Part shown: piece after piece, positions 1 through 11,000 of the stretch
Layout: every line of letters starts with the position of its first letter
Position numbering within the stretch: position 1 is the stretch's first letter
Assembly: GCF_009727055.1 (NCBI RefSeq)
Contig: NC_052357.1
Span: 10,377,114 to 10,441,113 of the forward strand
Direction: 5' to 3'
Source: Benincasa hispida
Taxonomy: Eukaryota > Streptophyta > Magnoliopsida > Cucurbitales > Cucurbitaceae
DNA: 64,000 nt
The notes under the pieces: model-generated
The model's database searches: none
What the model saw: only the letters and a program-made list of their open reading frames with translations
What the model was told of the DNA's origin: nothing
Made by a program: the position numbers and the translations under genes

Positions 1-1305
1 GATAGCTGATGACATAGTCATGTAACACGGAATTCACTCCTACCCATCTTAGGGTTAGCAGATAGGTTGTTTCCTGAAGTACTGACTTCTAGTCTTGAAG
101 ATGGAGACCCCGTCTTCTCGACTTGGTTTATTGGTAGGATAATAAACCAATTTTTCATTAGAGAATTGTATTGTAGGGGTAAAACGGTAATTTTGACCTA
201 GTTGTAAATATGAACAACCTGTGAATGATCAACTTACTGATTATGGTTAAATCAAATGAACAGAAATATATCTACAAAGTGCAACTACTGAGTTCTAGTA
301 GAGTGTCTCAGTAGTTAACGAAATTTGGTTGAAATAGTTTAACCAAGTAATCTCAAATCGTTGGAGCTCATCATATGTAGGTTCTGGTTTAAATAGTTTA
401 ACCAAGTAATCTCAAATCGGCGTGGGGTGCGCGCACGGGCAAGCAGGGTGGTGGGCGTGGGGCGCGGGCACAGGCGAGCAGGGTGGGCGTGGGGCGCGCG
501 CACGGGCGGGCACATCATATGTAGGTTCGTTAAACAATTTTTTAGAGAGAAAAATATTTAAATATGATTCAAATATTAATTACATGAATAATGATTCATG
601 TTTGAATTAGGTGTTTTATTAATTTAATATTTGATATTAAATTGATTAATTAAATTGTTTAATTAATTAACAATTTATTTATTTAAAATTTTGAATTTGT
701 GAAATTCAAAATATAAATTAATTTAATTTGATTAATTTGATTTAGTTATAAATAAATAAATTTAATTAAATTTAATTAAATTTTAATTGATATTATTTGT
801 GAAATTTATGAAATTTCATTTAATAATAATATAAATGAAATTAGTGAGAAATTTTGGATTTTTCCACTACTTGATACACCTGATACACTTATTAGGTGGA
901 ATAGTGAGTGTCAATCTTCCATTTAAACACTATTGCATATTCAATATGAATAAATACTTGATTTATCTCAGAGAAATAGGCCATGGAATTCCAATTTTTG
1001 AAGAGAAAACTCTCTGTCAAAGTTCCTCCTCTCCAACTCTCAAAATCTACACCAAATCTATCTCAATTTGGGTTTCACCACCCAATCTAAGGCTTGAAAA
1101 TAGGAAGACACTTGTGGTGGTGTAGTTCAAGGTTTGAAGAAGAAATTTGTGGAGTTCTGGAGCAATCAAGTGAATTCATCAAAGGTTGTATTTTTGAAAC
1201 TCTACTTTTGTTATTATCATGAACATGTATGCTAATCCACTAAAATTGATGTAATTAGAGTGCTTAGGATCCTAATAACATTTGTGTGTTGAATGTCAAC
1301 TCCAT
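1..1305 (+). repeat. 5' LTR of the Copia element (partial)
   Basis: It matches the 3' LTR pieces at 7857-8350 and 10248-11000, for example the block with GTTAATTAAC-type AT runs and the conserved block around 960-1090. It ends a few bases before the primer binding site at 1309. The small ORFs at 835-1125 and 1282-1488 lie inside the LTR or leader and resemble no protein. The exact 3' boundary is uncertain by about 30 bases because the two LTRs diverge near their ends. Confidence 0.8.
326..528. repeat. 59-bp tandem duplication holding a GC-rich minisatellite
   Basis: A 59-bp unit (326-384) is repeated from 385. The second copy is interrupted at about 419-512 by roughly three GC-rich units that start at 419, 454 and 486 (core GGCGTGGGGCGCG), then resumes with the unit's last 16 bases at 513-528. 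The insert is strongly GC-rich inside an AT-rich LTR and is absent from the matching place in the 3' LTR (about 8230-8290). The ORF at 422-610 is a by-product of this insert. Confidence 0.85.
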
Positions 1306-1308
1306 CAA

Positions 1309-1321
1309 TTGGTATCAGAGC
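1309..1321 (+). other. Primer binding site for initiator tRNA-Met
   Basis: TTGGTATCAGAGC lies just inside the 5' LTR. TGGTATCAGAGC complements the 3' end of plant initiator tRNA-Met, the usual minus-strand primer of Copia elements. Confidence 0.9.
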
Positions 1322-3324
1322 ATGATTTAAGCACTCAATTTACGTTAATTTTAACTTGGTGTGTGTTTTTCATGAGTTGCATGAAGTGGGTGCTGAAATT
1401 GATATATTATGGTTTTGGTCTTAGATTTCTCTTCAATTATGAAGAAATTGTTGTAATTAGCTCCTTGTTTATCGGTCTCAATGTGTGATTAAGAGTCTAT
1501 ACATTTGTTAGGGTCAATAGAGTTACAATTAGATTGTAATTGAAGAAGATTTAAAACATCCTTAGCAGCAGAAGGCAACAGGTGAGGCTTCTGCCTCACA
1601 GCGTTGCAACGCTACCCTTGGAGCATTGCAATGCTGTTCTTCAACCAGCCTAGAATAGGAGGGAAAACTCGTGGCGTTGCAATGTTGGGATGAAACATTG
1701 CAACACTGTTTATCCTAACCCAAAATGCACACGCGCGACCAAACCGGTGGTTCAACTGGATTGATCTAGCCAGTTCGAATCTTGAAGGTCCGGTTCAACC
1801 TGTTTCAAACCAGTTCAGCCCAAATTTCTTCCTTGGAGGTCTGGTTCGGGTGGTTTAGAGCTAGTTAGGGTCGATTCGGGCAGTTCAAGACCTGTATTAC
1901 TTTATTTTGTAATAATTTTAGATGTTTTCTTGTTTAGGATGCCAAAACTAATCCATTTCAGTGTTGGTTTAATTATTTATGCATTTTGATTGTATGTTTA
2001 ATTAAATTAAATCTTGTGTGTGTGCATAAAGTATGTCATGTAGATTTAAAATCCTACCATAGGAAGCACGTATCATGCATTGAAAGTATGTTATAATATG
2101 TTATAATATGTAGTATGCCTAATGGTTTCATGTATTTAATATAATAGATATATTAAATTGTGGAATGCTTGATGAAAGTTATAACATGTTCTATAGTTTT
2201 ATAAAGTGTTATAAAATGAATTAGACATTTAAAATCTATAACAAATATAAGATGCATGCTCACTTAGGGTTAACAAATAACAACCTATTTTAATAGTTAA
2301 AATAGGCCATTATCTTATAAAACTCTTGTTACAAACTCAACCGAACTATAATCATGTCTAAGGTTGGAGGTACTTAAGTTGACGGTTTACAGAACACCTG
2401 ATACCTAGGGTTTATAGCTAAATTATTTAGCGTTATTAACCCAGTTTTATGAGCATGTGTGAGCGATGTGAGGTAATAAAACGGTTTTATCACTTAGACA
2501 TCGTAGGTTAAATCCAAATATAATCGTTATACTTGGATAATCACCTAGACTAAGGATGTTTTTAGTCGCATATACCTAAGTAAAGAATATACCCAATCAA
2601 ATGGAACATTTCAATGAGAGATTAACAATATATATGATATGTTGTTCTTAGCTCTCACGTTCCTAAGAGTTCACACCATGAGATCCATGCTCGGCTTCAT
2701 GTCGCTTTTACCACAACTACTCCATTCGAAAAGTGTTTGCATGGGTCAATAACAAGGTGAATAGGGGAAGTAGTTCATAGTAAATGGATGAAGAAAATGT
2801 GTCAACATATCCTACGATCTTTTCCATTAGTTTGAACCGTGAGATTCTTATGTTGCACCTACTGTCATTTTTAGGCGGCGTTAGCTAGTCGTTTTTTTTT
2901 TCCAGCTACGATCCCCTTGGAGGGTTGTAACATAGGATTCAGAACAACTCAAACTTCATAAATGAATAGGATTTATTTGTTCTATCTTCAACATTGTCTT
3001 CCAATTCTGGGGTTTGTTGATATTGTTTTCTGAAATCTGAAAATGGAAGGTCACACTTACAAGAGTTAATAAGTGTTAGTAAGTTCTTGACCTAAAACTG
3101 TAACTAAATAACTAAAGGACTAAAGAATTATTCTAAAATTAGTATTTAATAAAAAATGTCTTACTTCAATGAAGAAATATTTGACAACCTCTTGGTAGCA
3201 TCTATTATGACTCACTAAAGTATCGTTGCAAATAAATATTGAAATCTGGGTACATTATTACTTTCTCTAAAATGAATTTGGATTTAGATGCAATTTTTCT
3301 GATAGAATTTGTTTATGTTTCAGC
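1322..3324 (+). other. Copia untranslated leader
   Basis: About 2 kb lies between the primer site and gag with no open frame of note. Two sub-structures stand out. At about 1585-1720 a motif close to GTTGCAACGCT or GCATTGCAATGCT recurs. At about 1740-1890 a degenerate run of CCGGTTC/CCAGTTC-like motifs occurs. The rest shows nothing I recognise. Confidence 0.6.
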
Positions 3325-4250
3325 ATGTCGAATTTAATTATCCAACATTTAGCTTCTGATAAATTTAACAGTAAGGGTTATTTAAACTGGAAATCAAACA
3401 TCAATACAATACTAGTCGTGGATGATTTGAGGTTTGTTTTAACGAAGGAATGTCCTCCAGTTTTCCAGCTCACCTACAAACCAAAATGTTCGGGATGCAT
3501 ATGACAGGTGGGTCAGGACAAATCAAAAAGACCAAGTCTACATCTTAGCTAGCATGTCTAATGTGTTAACTAAGAAGCATGAGGGCATGGTCACTGCTAA
3601 GGAGATCATAGAGTCGTTACAGGCGATGTTCGGACAAAATCGTCCTCATCCATACGACTTGATACTATTAAATACGTTTACAATTCTTGAATGAAGGAGG
3701 GGACCTCTGTTAGAGAACATGTCTTAGACATGATGGTCCACTGTGTTGTCATAGACGAAAAGAGCTAATTCAGTTTCATCATAGAATCTCTTCCGAAGAG
3801 TTTCTTGACATTCAGTACAAATATTGTGATGAATAAGATAGAATATAATTCGACTACTCTATTGAATGAGCTTCAGACTTACCAACCTCTGATGAAAAAT
3901 AAGAATCAGGAAAGGAAAGCAAACGTTGTTACCCCAAGAAAACTTCAGAAGGGATTGACATCTGGGACAAAACCTTCTGATAAGAAGTTTGAACCTTCTA
4001 AGGACAAGAGTATCCAAATGAAGAAGAAGGGAAAAGGAAAAAAGAAAACTCCTGCAAAGAAAAGTAAGACGAAAGTTGCAAAAGAAAAATATTTCCATTG
4101 CAATGAGGATAGACATTGGAAAAGAAATTGCCCCAAAAATATCTTGCTGAAAAGAAGGCTAAAAAGGCAAATCAAGGTAAATTTGATTTACTTGTAATTG
4201 AAACATGCTTAGTGGAAAGTTTTCATTTGACCTGGATACTATGTTTAGGC
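3325..4250 (+). pseudogene. Copia gag remnant with damaged zinc knuckle
   Basis: From ATG 3325 the frame reads MSNLIIQHLASDKF and continues with the LNWK and DDLRFVL motifs typical of plant Copia gag, then hits frameshifts and stops after about 50 codons. A second open piece (3805-4197) is lysine-rich and ends in a CCHC-type nucleocapsid knuckle at 4087-4134. There the expected first cysteine is tyrosine (YFHCNED) and the usual glycine before histidine is arginine, so the knuckle should not bind zinc normally. The antisense ORFs over this stretch are shadows. Confidence 0.85.
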
Positions 4251-4299
4251 ACCGCTAACCATATTTGCACTTCCATTCAAGAAACTAGTTCTTAGAGAT

Positions 4300-5590
4300 A
4301 GCTGACAAAGAACGAGATAACTTTCAAGGTGGGAACAAGTGAAGTCATTTCGGCTTGAGCAGTGGGAGATCTAAAATTATTTTTTGGGGATTCTTATATT
4401 TTGTTGGAAAATGTATATTATGCGCCAAACATGAAGAGGAATTTGATTTCAGTCTCCTATTTATTAAAACATGTGTATAAAGTTACTTTTGATATCAATG
4501 AAGTATTCATTAGCTCAAGAGGTTTTCAAATATGTTCTGCTAAACTTGAAAATAACTTATATGTATTAAAATCAACTGAAGCAAAAGCTATTTTAAATAT
4601 AGAAATGTTTAAAGTAACTAAAACTCAAAATAAGAAACGAAAGATTTCTCATAAAGCCTATCTTTGGCACTTAAGACTTGGACACATAAATCTCAATAGA
4701 ATTGAGAGAGTAGTAATGAATGGACTTCTAAATTATTTAGAAGACAATTCTCTACCTCCGTGTGAATCATGTCTTGAGGGAAAAATGACTTTTTATAGGA
4801 AAAGGTCTAAGAGCCAAAGAACCTTTAGGGCTTATACATTCAGATCTCTATGGTTCGATGAATGTTAGAGCTCGAGGAGTATCTAAATATTTCATCAGTT
4901 TTATTGATGATTATTCAAGATATGGCTATGTTTACCCGATGCATCATAAGTCTGAAACTCTTGAAAAGTTCAAAAAGTACAAAGTAGAAGTTGAGAATTT
5001 ATTAAGGAAAAATATTAAAACGCTTCGATCAGATCAAGGTGGTGAGTGTATGGATTTAGAAATCCAGGACTATCTGATAGAACATGGAATTCAAAATCCC
5101 AACTTACTGCACCTGGTACACCACAACAAAATGATGTAGTAAAAAGGAGAAATATAACCCTGTTTAGACATGGTTCTAAGCCCAGTTACCTCGATCTTTT
5201 TGGGGATATGCAGTACAGACTGCATATATTTTAAACATGATTCCCTCAAAAAGTGTTTCAGAAAAAAAAAACATACGAGTTATGGAAAGGGCGTAAAGGT
5301 AGTTTACGCACTTCAAGATTTGGAGATGCACAACACATGTGTTAGTGCAAAACCCAAAGAAATTGGAACGACATTCTAAAGTATACCTATTTGTAGAATA
5401 CCCCAAAGAAACAAAAGGTGGTTTGTTTTATGATCCTCGAGATGATAGAGTGCTTGTATCGATAAATGTTACATTCTTAGAAGAAAACCATATAAGAAAT
5501 CATCAACCTCACAGTAAACTAGTATTGAAAGAGATGTCCATAGAAACTACAGACAGATCAATAAAAGTTGTTGATCAAGCTGGTCCTTAA
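4300..5590 (+). pseudogene. Copia protease end, pre-integrase and integrase remnant
   Basis: The open piece 4362-4868 contains YYAPNMKRNLISV (end of protease region) and the HHCC pre-integrase zinc motif (WHLRLGHIN ... CESCLEGK). The integrase core continues in another frame from about 4858 with FIDDYSRYG and LRSDQGGE, which supply the two catalytic aspartates. The third frame (5046-5234) carries PGTPQQN followed by VVKRRN. Copia integrases have the catalytic glutamate at this lysine (codon 5142-5144), so the DDE triad is broken. At least two frameshifts separate these parts. The frame resumes at 5339-5590. Confidence 0.88.
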
Positions 5591-6660
5591 ACAAGAGTTG
5601 TGGATGAAACTGATCTATCACATCATTCTCAAGAACTGAGGATACCTCAGCGTAGTAAGAGGGTTTTTCAACAGCCTGATCGGTACATGAGTTTAACAGA
5701 AACTCAGGTTGACATACCTGATGATGAATTAGAGGATCCATTGACCTTTAAACAGGTAATGGAGGATGTAGATCAAGACTAATGGATAAAATCCATGGAC
5801 CTTGAATTGGAGTTTATATACTTCAATTAAATCTAAGAACTTGTAGATCAACCAAATGAGGTAAAACCTATTGGTTGTAAATGGATCTTCAAGAGAAATT
5901 GAGATCGAGTTAGTAAGATACAAACTTACAAAGCTAGACTCGTGACAAAAAGATTAACCTAAAAAGAGGAGGTAGACTATAAAGAAACCTTATCTCATGT
6001 TGGCATGATTAGGTCTATTAGAATACTTTTATCCATTGTTGCCTTTTATGGTCATGAAACATGGCAAATGGATGTTAAGACAACCTTTCTGAATGGCTAT
6101 CTTGAAAAAAGTATCTGCATGTCTCAACCAAAAAGGTTCATTGAACAGGGTCAAGAGCAAAAGATTTGAAAGCTTAAAAGATCCATTTACGGGTTAAAAT
6201 AAGTATCTTGATCCTGGAATATAAGATTTGACAATGCGATCAAATCTTATGGCTTTGAACAAAACATTGACAAAGCTTGTGTTTACAAGAAAATTGTCAA
6301 CAAAACTGTAGCTTTTCTGGTACTATATGTTGATGATATCCTACTCATTAGGAATGAGGTAGGATTCCTGGCTGACGTGAAGAGATGGCTAGCATCATAA
6401 TTTCAAATGAAAGATTTGGGAGATGCGCAATATATTTTTGAAATCCAAATAGTTTGGAATTGTAAGAACAGAACGCTAACACTATCTCAAGCATCTTATA
6501 TAGATAAGATGTTGTTTAGATATAAAATGCAAAATTCCAAAAGAGGTTTATTACCTTTTAGATATGGAATTCATTTGTCTAAGGAACAATGTCTTAAGAC
6601 ACCTCATGAAGTTAAGGATATGAAAATAATTCCATATGCATCAGTAGTCGGGAGTTAGAT
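5590..6660 (+). pseudogene. Copia reverse transcriptase remnant
   Basis: Translation gives the connection region before the polymerase, then the MDVKTTFLNGYLE motif near 6068-6107 and the polymerase active site YVDD at 6326-6337. Several in-frame stops occur (for example after EQGQEQK and before FQMKDLGDAQ). The open fragment 6407-6658 contains FQMKDLGDAQYI and QASYIDKML, which are standard Copia thumb/connection motifs. The active site is intact but the frame is not. Confidence 0.9.
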
Positions 6661-7305
6661 GTATGTTATGTTGTATACACGTCCAGACATATGATTTGTG
6701 GTTGGAATAGTCAGCAGTTTTCAGTCTAATCCTGGATATAGTCATTGGACTGTTGTTAAGAACATCCTCAAGTATCTTCCAAGAACGAGAGATTGTATAC
6801 TTGTGTATGGCTCTAAGGATTTGATTCTTACTGGTACACTGATTTTGATTTTCAGACCGATGTGGATTCAAGGAAATCTACGTCGGGATCAGTATTCACT
6901 CTAAATGGAGGAGCTATAGTCTAGAGGAATATAAAGCAAAGTTGTATTGCTAACTCTACCATGGAAGCGAAATATGTAGTTGTATGTGAAGCAACCAAAG
7001 AAGCAGTATGGCTGAGATAGTTCTTGACCGATTTGGAAGTGGCTCCAAATATGCATCTGCCAATCACCCTCTATTGTAACAATAGTGGAACGGTTGCCAA
7101 ATCAAAAGAACCAAGAACCCATAAGCACAGAAAGCACATCTAGCGCAAGTACCATCTCATCTGGAAGATAGTACATCGAGTAGACGTGATCGTCATGCAT
7201 ATAGCCTCAAAAGACAATTTAGCTGATCCGTTTATGAAGTCCCTCATGGCTAAAGTATTCGAGGATCACCTAATCGAACTAGGACTATGGGCTTCACAAA
7301 TCTAG
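6661..7305 (+). pseudogene. Copia RNase H remnant
   Basis: Conceptual translation across frames shows SRKSTSGSVFTLNGG (6870-6915) and STMEAKYVV (6957-6985), which belong to the C-terminal RNase H region of Copia polyproteins. The end near DNLADPFMKSL (about 7213-7245) follows. Stop codons and one or more frameshifts interrupt it. Confidence 0.88.
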
Positions 7306-7431
7306 GGCAAGTGGGAGAATTCATAGGTATATAGATGCCCTAGTTTAATGTATTTATTCTCTCGTACTCAACATTGTATATTTTTATATATTTAAACCCA
7401 CTGGAGTTTTAGTCTAAATGGGAGTTTTTTT
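7306..7431 (+). other. Copia purine tracts and 3' untranslated stretch
   Basis: A first purine-rich tract (CAAGTGGGAGAA, about 7308-7319) follows the end of pol. A second (AAATGGGAG, about 7417-7425) sits just before the LTR. Copia elements prime plus-strand synthesis from such a tract beside the 3' LTR, so the second is the likelier primer. Confidence 0.6.
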
Positions 7432-8355
7432 TGTTATATGTCCTAAAACTCATAGTTTGTAAACTTTAAGTGCGAGTTGTAAACTTTAAACATATTTCTA
7501 TGTACAATAAAGATGTCCTTGAGATTGTTTCAATAAAGTTGTTATTTAACATATAAATTGCATTTATAGATTCCTAAATCCAATAAACTAATGAACCCAA
7601 GACTATAACATGAATACTTAAACTCTATGCAAAAGATATTTGTACAAGACTGGACCACGAAATAACCACTTTTCTTTATAACGACAGTTTACTGTTAAAA
7701 CTAACTATTTCAATTTGATGACCTAAGGTAACTCGATCTCAAGCCTGGGCTAACTACGAACTCCTATTTGTTTGTGATTATCCTTTAATCTGCATGGGTG
7801 AGAGTGGCTCAACATCATCGCTCAATAAGCCTCTCATTTTAGAAGTAAAATCGGATAGATAACTAGGGACGTAGTCATGCAAGACGAAATTCACTTCTAT
7901 TCATCTTAGGGTTAGCAAATAGGTTGGTCCCTTAAGTACTGACTCCTAATCTTGAACATAGGGGCCTCGCCCTTTCTATGGCTGAGAGGGACTCGGTTTA
8001 TTGGTAGGACCATAAACCAACTGTTCATTAAAGGATCAATAGAAACTTTAGAAGTAAGATGTATTGATAAGGTAAAACGGTAACTTTGACCTAACTGTAA
8101 ATACGAACAACCTGTGAAGGATCAACTTACTAATTATGGTTAAATCAAGTGGAAAGAAATATATCTATAGTAAGGAGAGTGTAACTATTGAGCTATAGTG
8201 GATTGTCTCGGTAATTAACGAAATTTGGTTTAAAGAGTTTAACTAATGAATCTCAAATCATTGGAGCTCATGATCTATAGGTCCATTAGGTCTCTCTACT
8301 AGGTCGTAAAAGGATTAAACCTTAGAATAACGTGTTGAAAGAATTTAAAATGTTC
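7432..8355 (+). repeat. 3' LTR of the Copia element, first part
   Basis: It starts TGTTATATGTCC right after the purine tract and matches the 5' LTR from about 7857 on. It is cut by the inverted solo LTR that begins at 8356. Bases 8351-8355 (TGTTC) are the left target-site copy. Confidence 0.85.
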
Positions 8356-10242
8356 TGAAAGAGTAATATAACATGCAACGGAAGAATTCAGAATCAATAA
8401 GCACTTAAACTACATTTAATTTGAGTTTTAAACATGCTACTCATGAAGTTTTCAAAAAAGGGTTACATGACAATACCTTTGTAGTTCTCTTCACGTTTTC
8501 AGCAGAATATCCACAAGTTTGAGCTGGATTCTTCAGATAGACCACCAACAAGATCTTCTCAACTATGCTTAAAAAGGAATGTATGGTGGAAACATTCTAA
8601 TCAAGTTGAATTGAAGATGAACTAGTGAGGGTGGAGTAGGGTTTCAGTTTTACAGCAGTAAGGATAAAAGAGCTCAGTCTTCTTTCAATTTTCATGCATG
8701 AAGTTTCATTATATAGCCTTAAATCATGCAATAGAGGATGGTTGCATGTAGGGCAGCTCCTACTTGGTATTGATTGAAGAGCTTATGGTAGAATTTGGTG
8801 ATAATACACCATATGTGAGTTTAGTGGATTTTTCCAATTTTTGGGAAAAATTCACTAACTCAAAATCAATTTCAAAAATTTGAATTTTTACTTAAATAAA
8901 ACTATTTTATTAAAAATTAGTTTTATATAATTAATTCAAAATTAATTAATTTAAATAAAACTAATTTAATTAATTTAATATCTTACTATTAAAACAATTC
9001 CACCAATTTGATTCAAAATCAATATTTAAATCATAATTTAAATATTAATTGATTCTCCAATCTCCTTTTAATTTCGATTAAATTAAACGTTTTAATTGCA
9101 TCGAATACAATCAATTGATAAACCCTAAAACTGAATTTGAACATTTCAAATTCATAACCCTAAATTCAAAATTCTATCAATCAATTACTCAATTCATTAT
9201 TCCAATTTATGAGCTAGTAGAGGGACCTATTGGACCTACAAATCATGAGTTCCAAAATTTTTTAACTAATTGGTTAAACTCTTTAAACTGAATTAATTAC
9301 TTTTCGTTAATCATCACGACATACCACTATAGCTCGATAGTTGCACTCTCCTCACCGTAGATGTATTTCTATCCATGTTAACCATAATCAGTAAGTCGAC
9401 CATTCACAGGTTATTCGTATTTACTGCTTGGTCAAGATTACCGTTTTATCCCTATAAATACATCTTGTTCCTTAAGTTCCTACTGACCCTCTAATGAACA
9501 ATTGATTCATAATACCACTTATGAATCATGTCCCTCTCTATCATGAGAAGACGGGGCCCCGATTGTTCAAGACTTGAAATGAGCACTTAAGAGAACAACC
9601 TATCTGCTAGCCCTAAAATGGGTAGGAGTGAATTCCATCTTGCAAGCTAAGTCCCCAGTTATCTATCCGGTCTTATCCCCAAAATGGAAGGCTTATTGAG
9701 TATTGCTATTGGATTACTTTCACCCATGCAGATCAAAAGACAATCCTGAATAAACAGGAGTTCATAGCTAGCTCAGGATTAAGATCGAGTTATCCTAGAT
9801 TACTTTAGTATGAAATGGTCAGTTATAACAGTAAACGATCGTTATAAATAAAAATGACTATTTCTTGGTCCAATCTTTATGCAAACTCATTGCATAGGAT
9901 GCCCCCACTCACATGTCTCTACATGTGAATGATTTGTGGATCGCATCATTTGTATTACCTATACAAAATGGGCCGCATCCAATAGTATTACCAGAATGAG
10001 ATACTCAATTTCATCCATATACTTATAGACCATTTAGGCTATATACTATTAACTTGATCATGTTTATGTCACTACATCAAGTTAAAGTATTCATATTATA
10101 GTCATGGATATGTTTATTGGATTTTCATAATAGAATGCAATATCAACAATTTTATCGAATAAGATACTCAATAATGTTTTATTGATAAAGAGAATGTTTA
10201 ACACAAAATTTATGAACTGTAAGTTCTAGGACATTCCCAACA
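8356..10242 (-). mobile_element. Inverted solo LTR (Copia-type) with 5-bp TSD
   Basis: This 1887-bp block begins TG and ends CA on the + strand. On the - strand it begins TGTTGGGAATGTCC, a typical start of this LTR clade. Direct repeats TGTTC flank it at 8351-8355 and 10243-10247. Removing the block and one repeat restores the neighbouring LTR's sequence (AAAATGTTCAAATTCAG), which matches the same region of the LTR at about 31950-31965. No primer site or coding domain lies inside, so it is a solo LTR left by LTR-LTR recombination. Confidence 0.9.
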
Positions 10243-10247
10243 TGTTC

Positions 10248-11000
10248 AAATTCAGTTTAGGGTTTGGATTATTATATTCAATATAATTAACGTTTAATTA
10301 ACAAATTAAACAATTTTTTAGGGAGGAAAATATTTAAATATGATTTAAATATTAATTACATGAATAGTGATTCATGTTTTAGGTGTTTATTAATTTAATA
10401 TTTGATATTAAATTGATTAATTAATTAACAATTTATTTATTTAAAATTTTGACTTTATGAAATTCAAAATTTAAAATTAATTTAATTTGATTAAATTGAT
10501 TGAGTTATAATTAAATTAAATTAAAATTTCATTATTATTATTTGTGAAATTTATGAAATTTCATTTAATAATAATATAAATGAAATTAGTGGAGAAATTG
10601 GATTTTTTTTCAATAATTGATACACCTAATCCACTTATCAGGTGGAATGTTGAGTGTCAATCTTCGATTTAAACACTATTGCATATTCAATTTGAATAAA
10701 CACTTGATTTATCTCAGAGAAATAGGCCATGCAATTCCAACTTTTGAAGAGAAAACTCTCCATCAAAGTTTTTCTACTCCAACTCTCAAAATCCACACCA
10801 AATCTATCTCAATTTGGGTTCCACCACCTAATCTAAAGTCTGAGAATAGTAGATAAGGTACTTGTGGTGGTCTACTTCAAGGTTTGAAGAAGAAATTCGT
10901 AGAGTTTTGGAACAATCAAGTGAGTTCATCAAATGTTGTATTTTTAAACCCTGCTTCTGGGATTATCATGAACATGCATGCTAATCCACTAATATTGATG
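10248..11000 (+). repeat. 3' LTR of the Copia element, second part
   Basis: It resumes the interrupted LTR and matches 5' LTR bases from about 530 to 1252, including the block seen as a small ORF at 10617-10856 (the counterpart of 835-1125). Similarity stops at about 11000. Confidence 0.85.

Larger units (their letters stand above)
1..11000 (+). mobile_element. Decayed Ty1/Copia LTR retrotransposon, 5' end cut by window
   Basis: The order is LTR, tRNA-Met primer site, gag, integrase, reverse transcriptase, RNase H, purine tract, LTR. Integrase before reverse transcriptase is the Copia order. The start of the window aligns by eye with the inside of the downstream LTR (around 7857), so the 5' LTR is incomplete only because the window begins inside it. 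All reading frames carry stops and frameshifts, so the element is not autonomous now. The 3' LTR is interrupted by an inverted solo LTR at 8356-10242. Homology between the two LTRs fades at about 11000, so the last 50 or so bases of the 3' LTR seem lost. Confidence 0.9.

Noticed and set aside
422..610. 62-residue Gly/Trp/Arg-rich ORF
   Set aside because: It is a by-product of the GC-rich minisatellite within an LTR; no independent coding signal.
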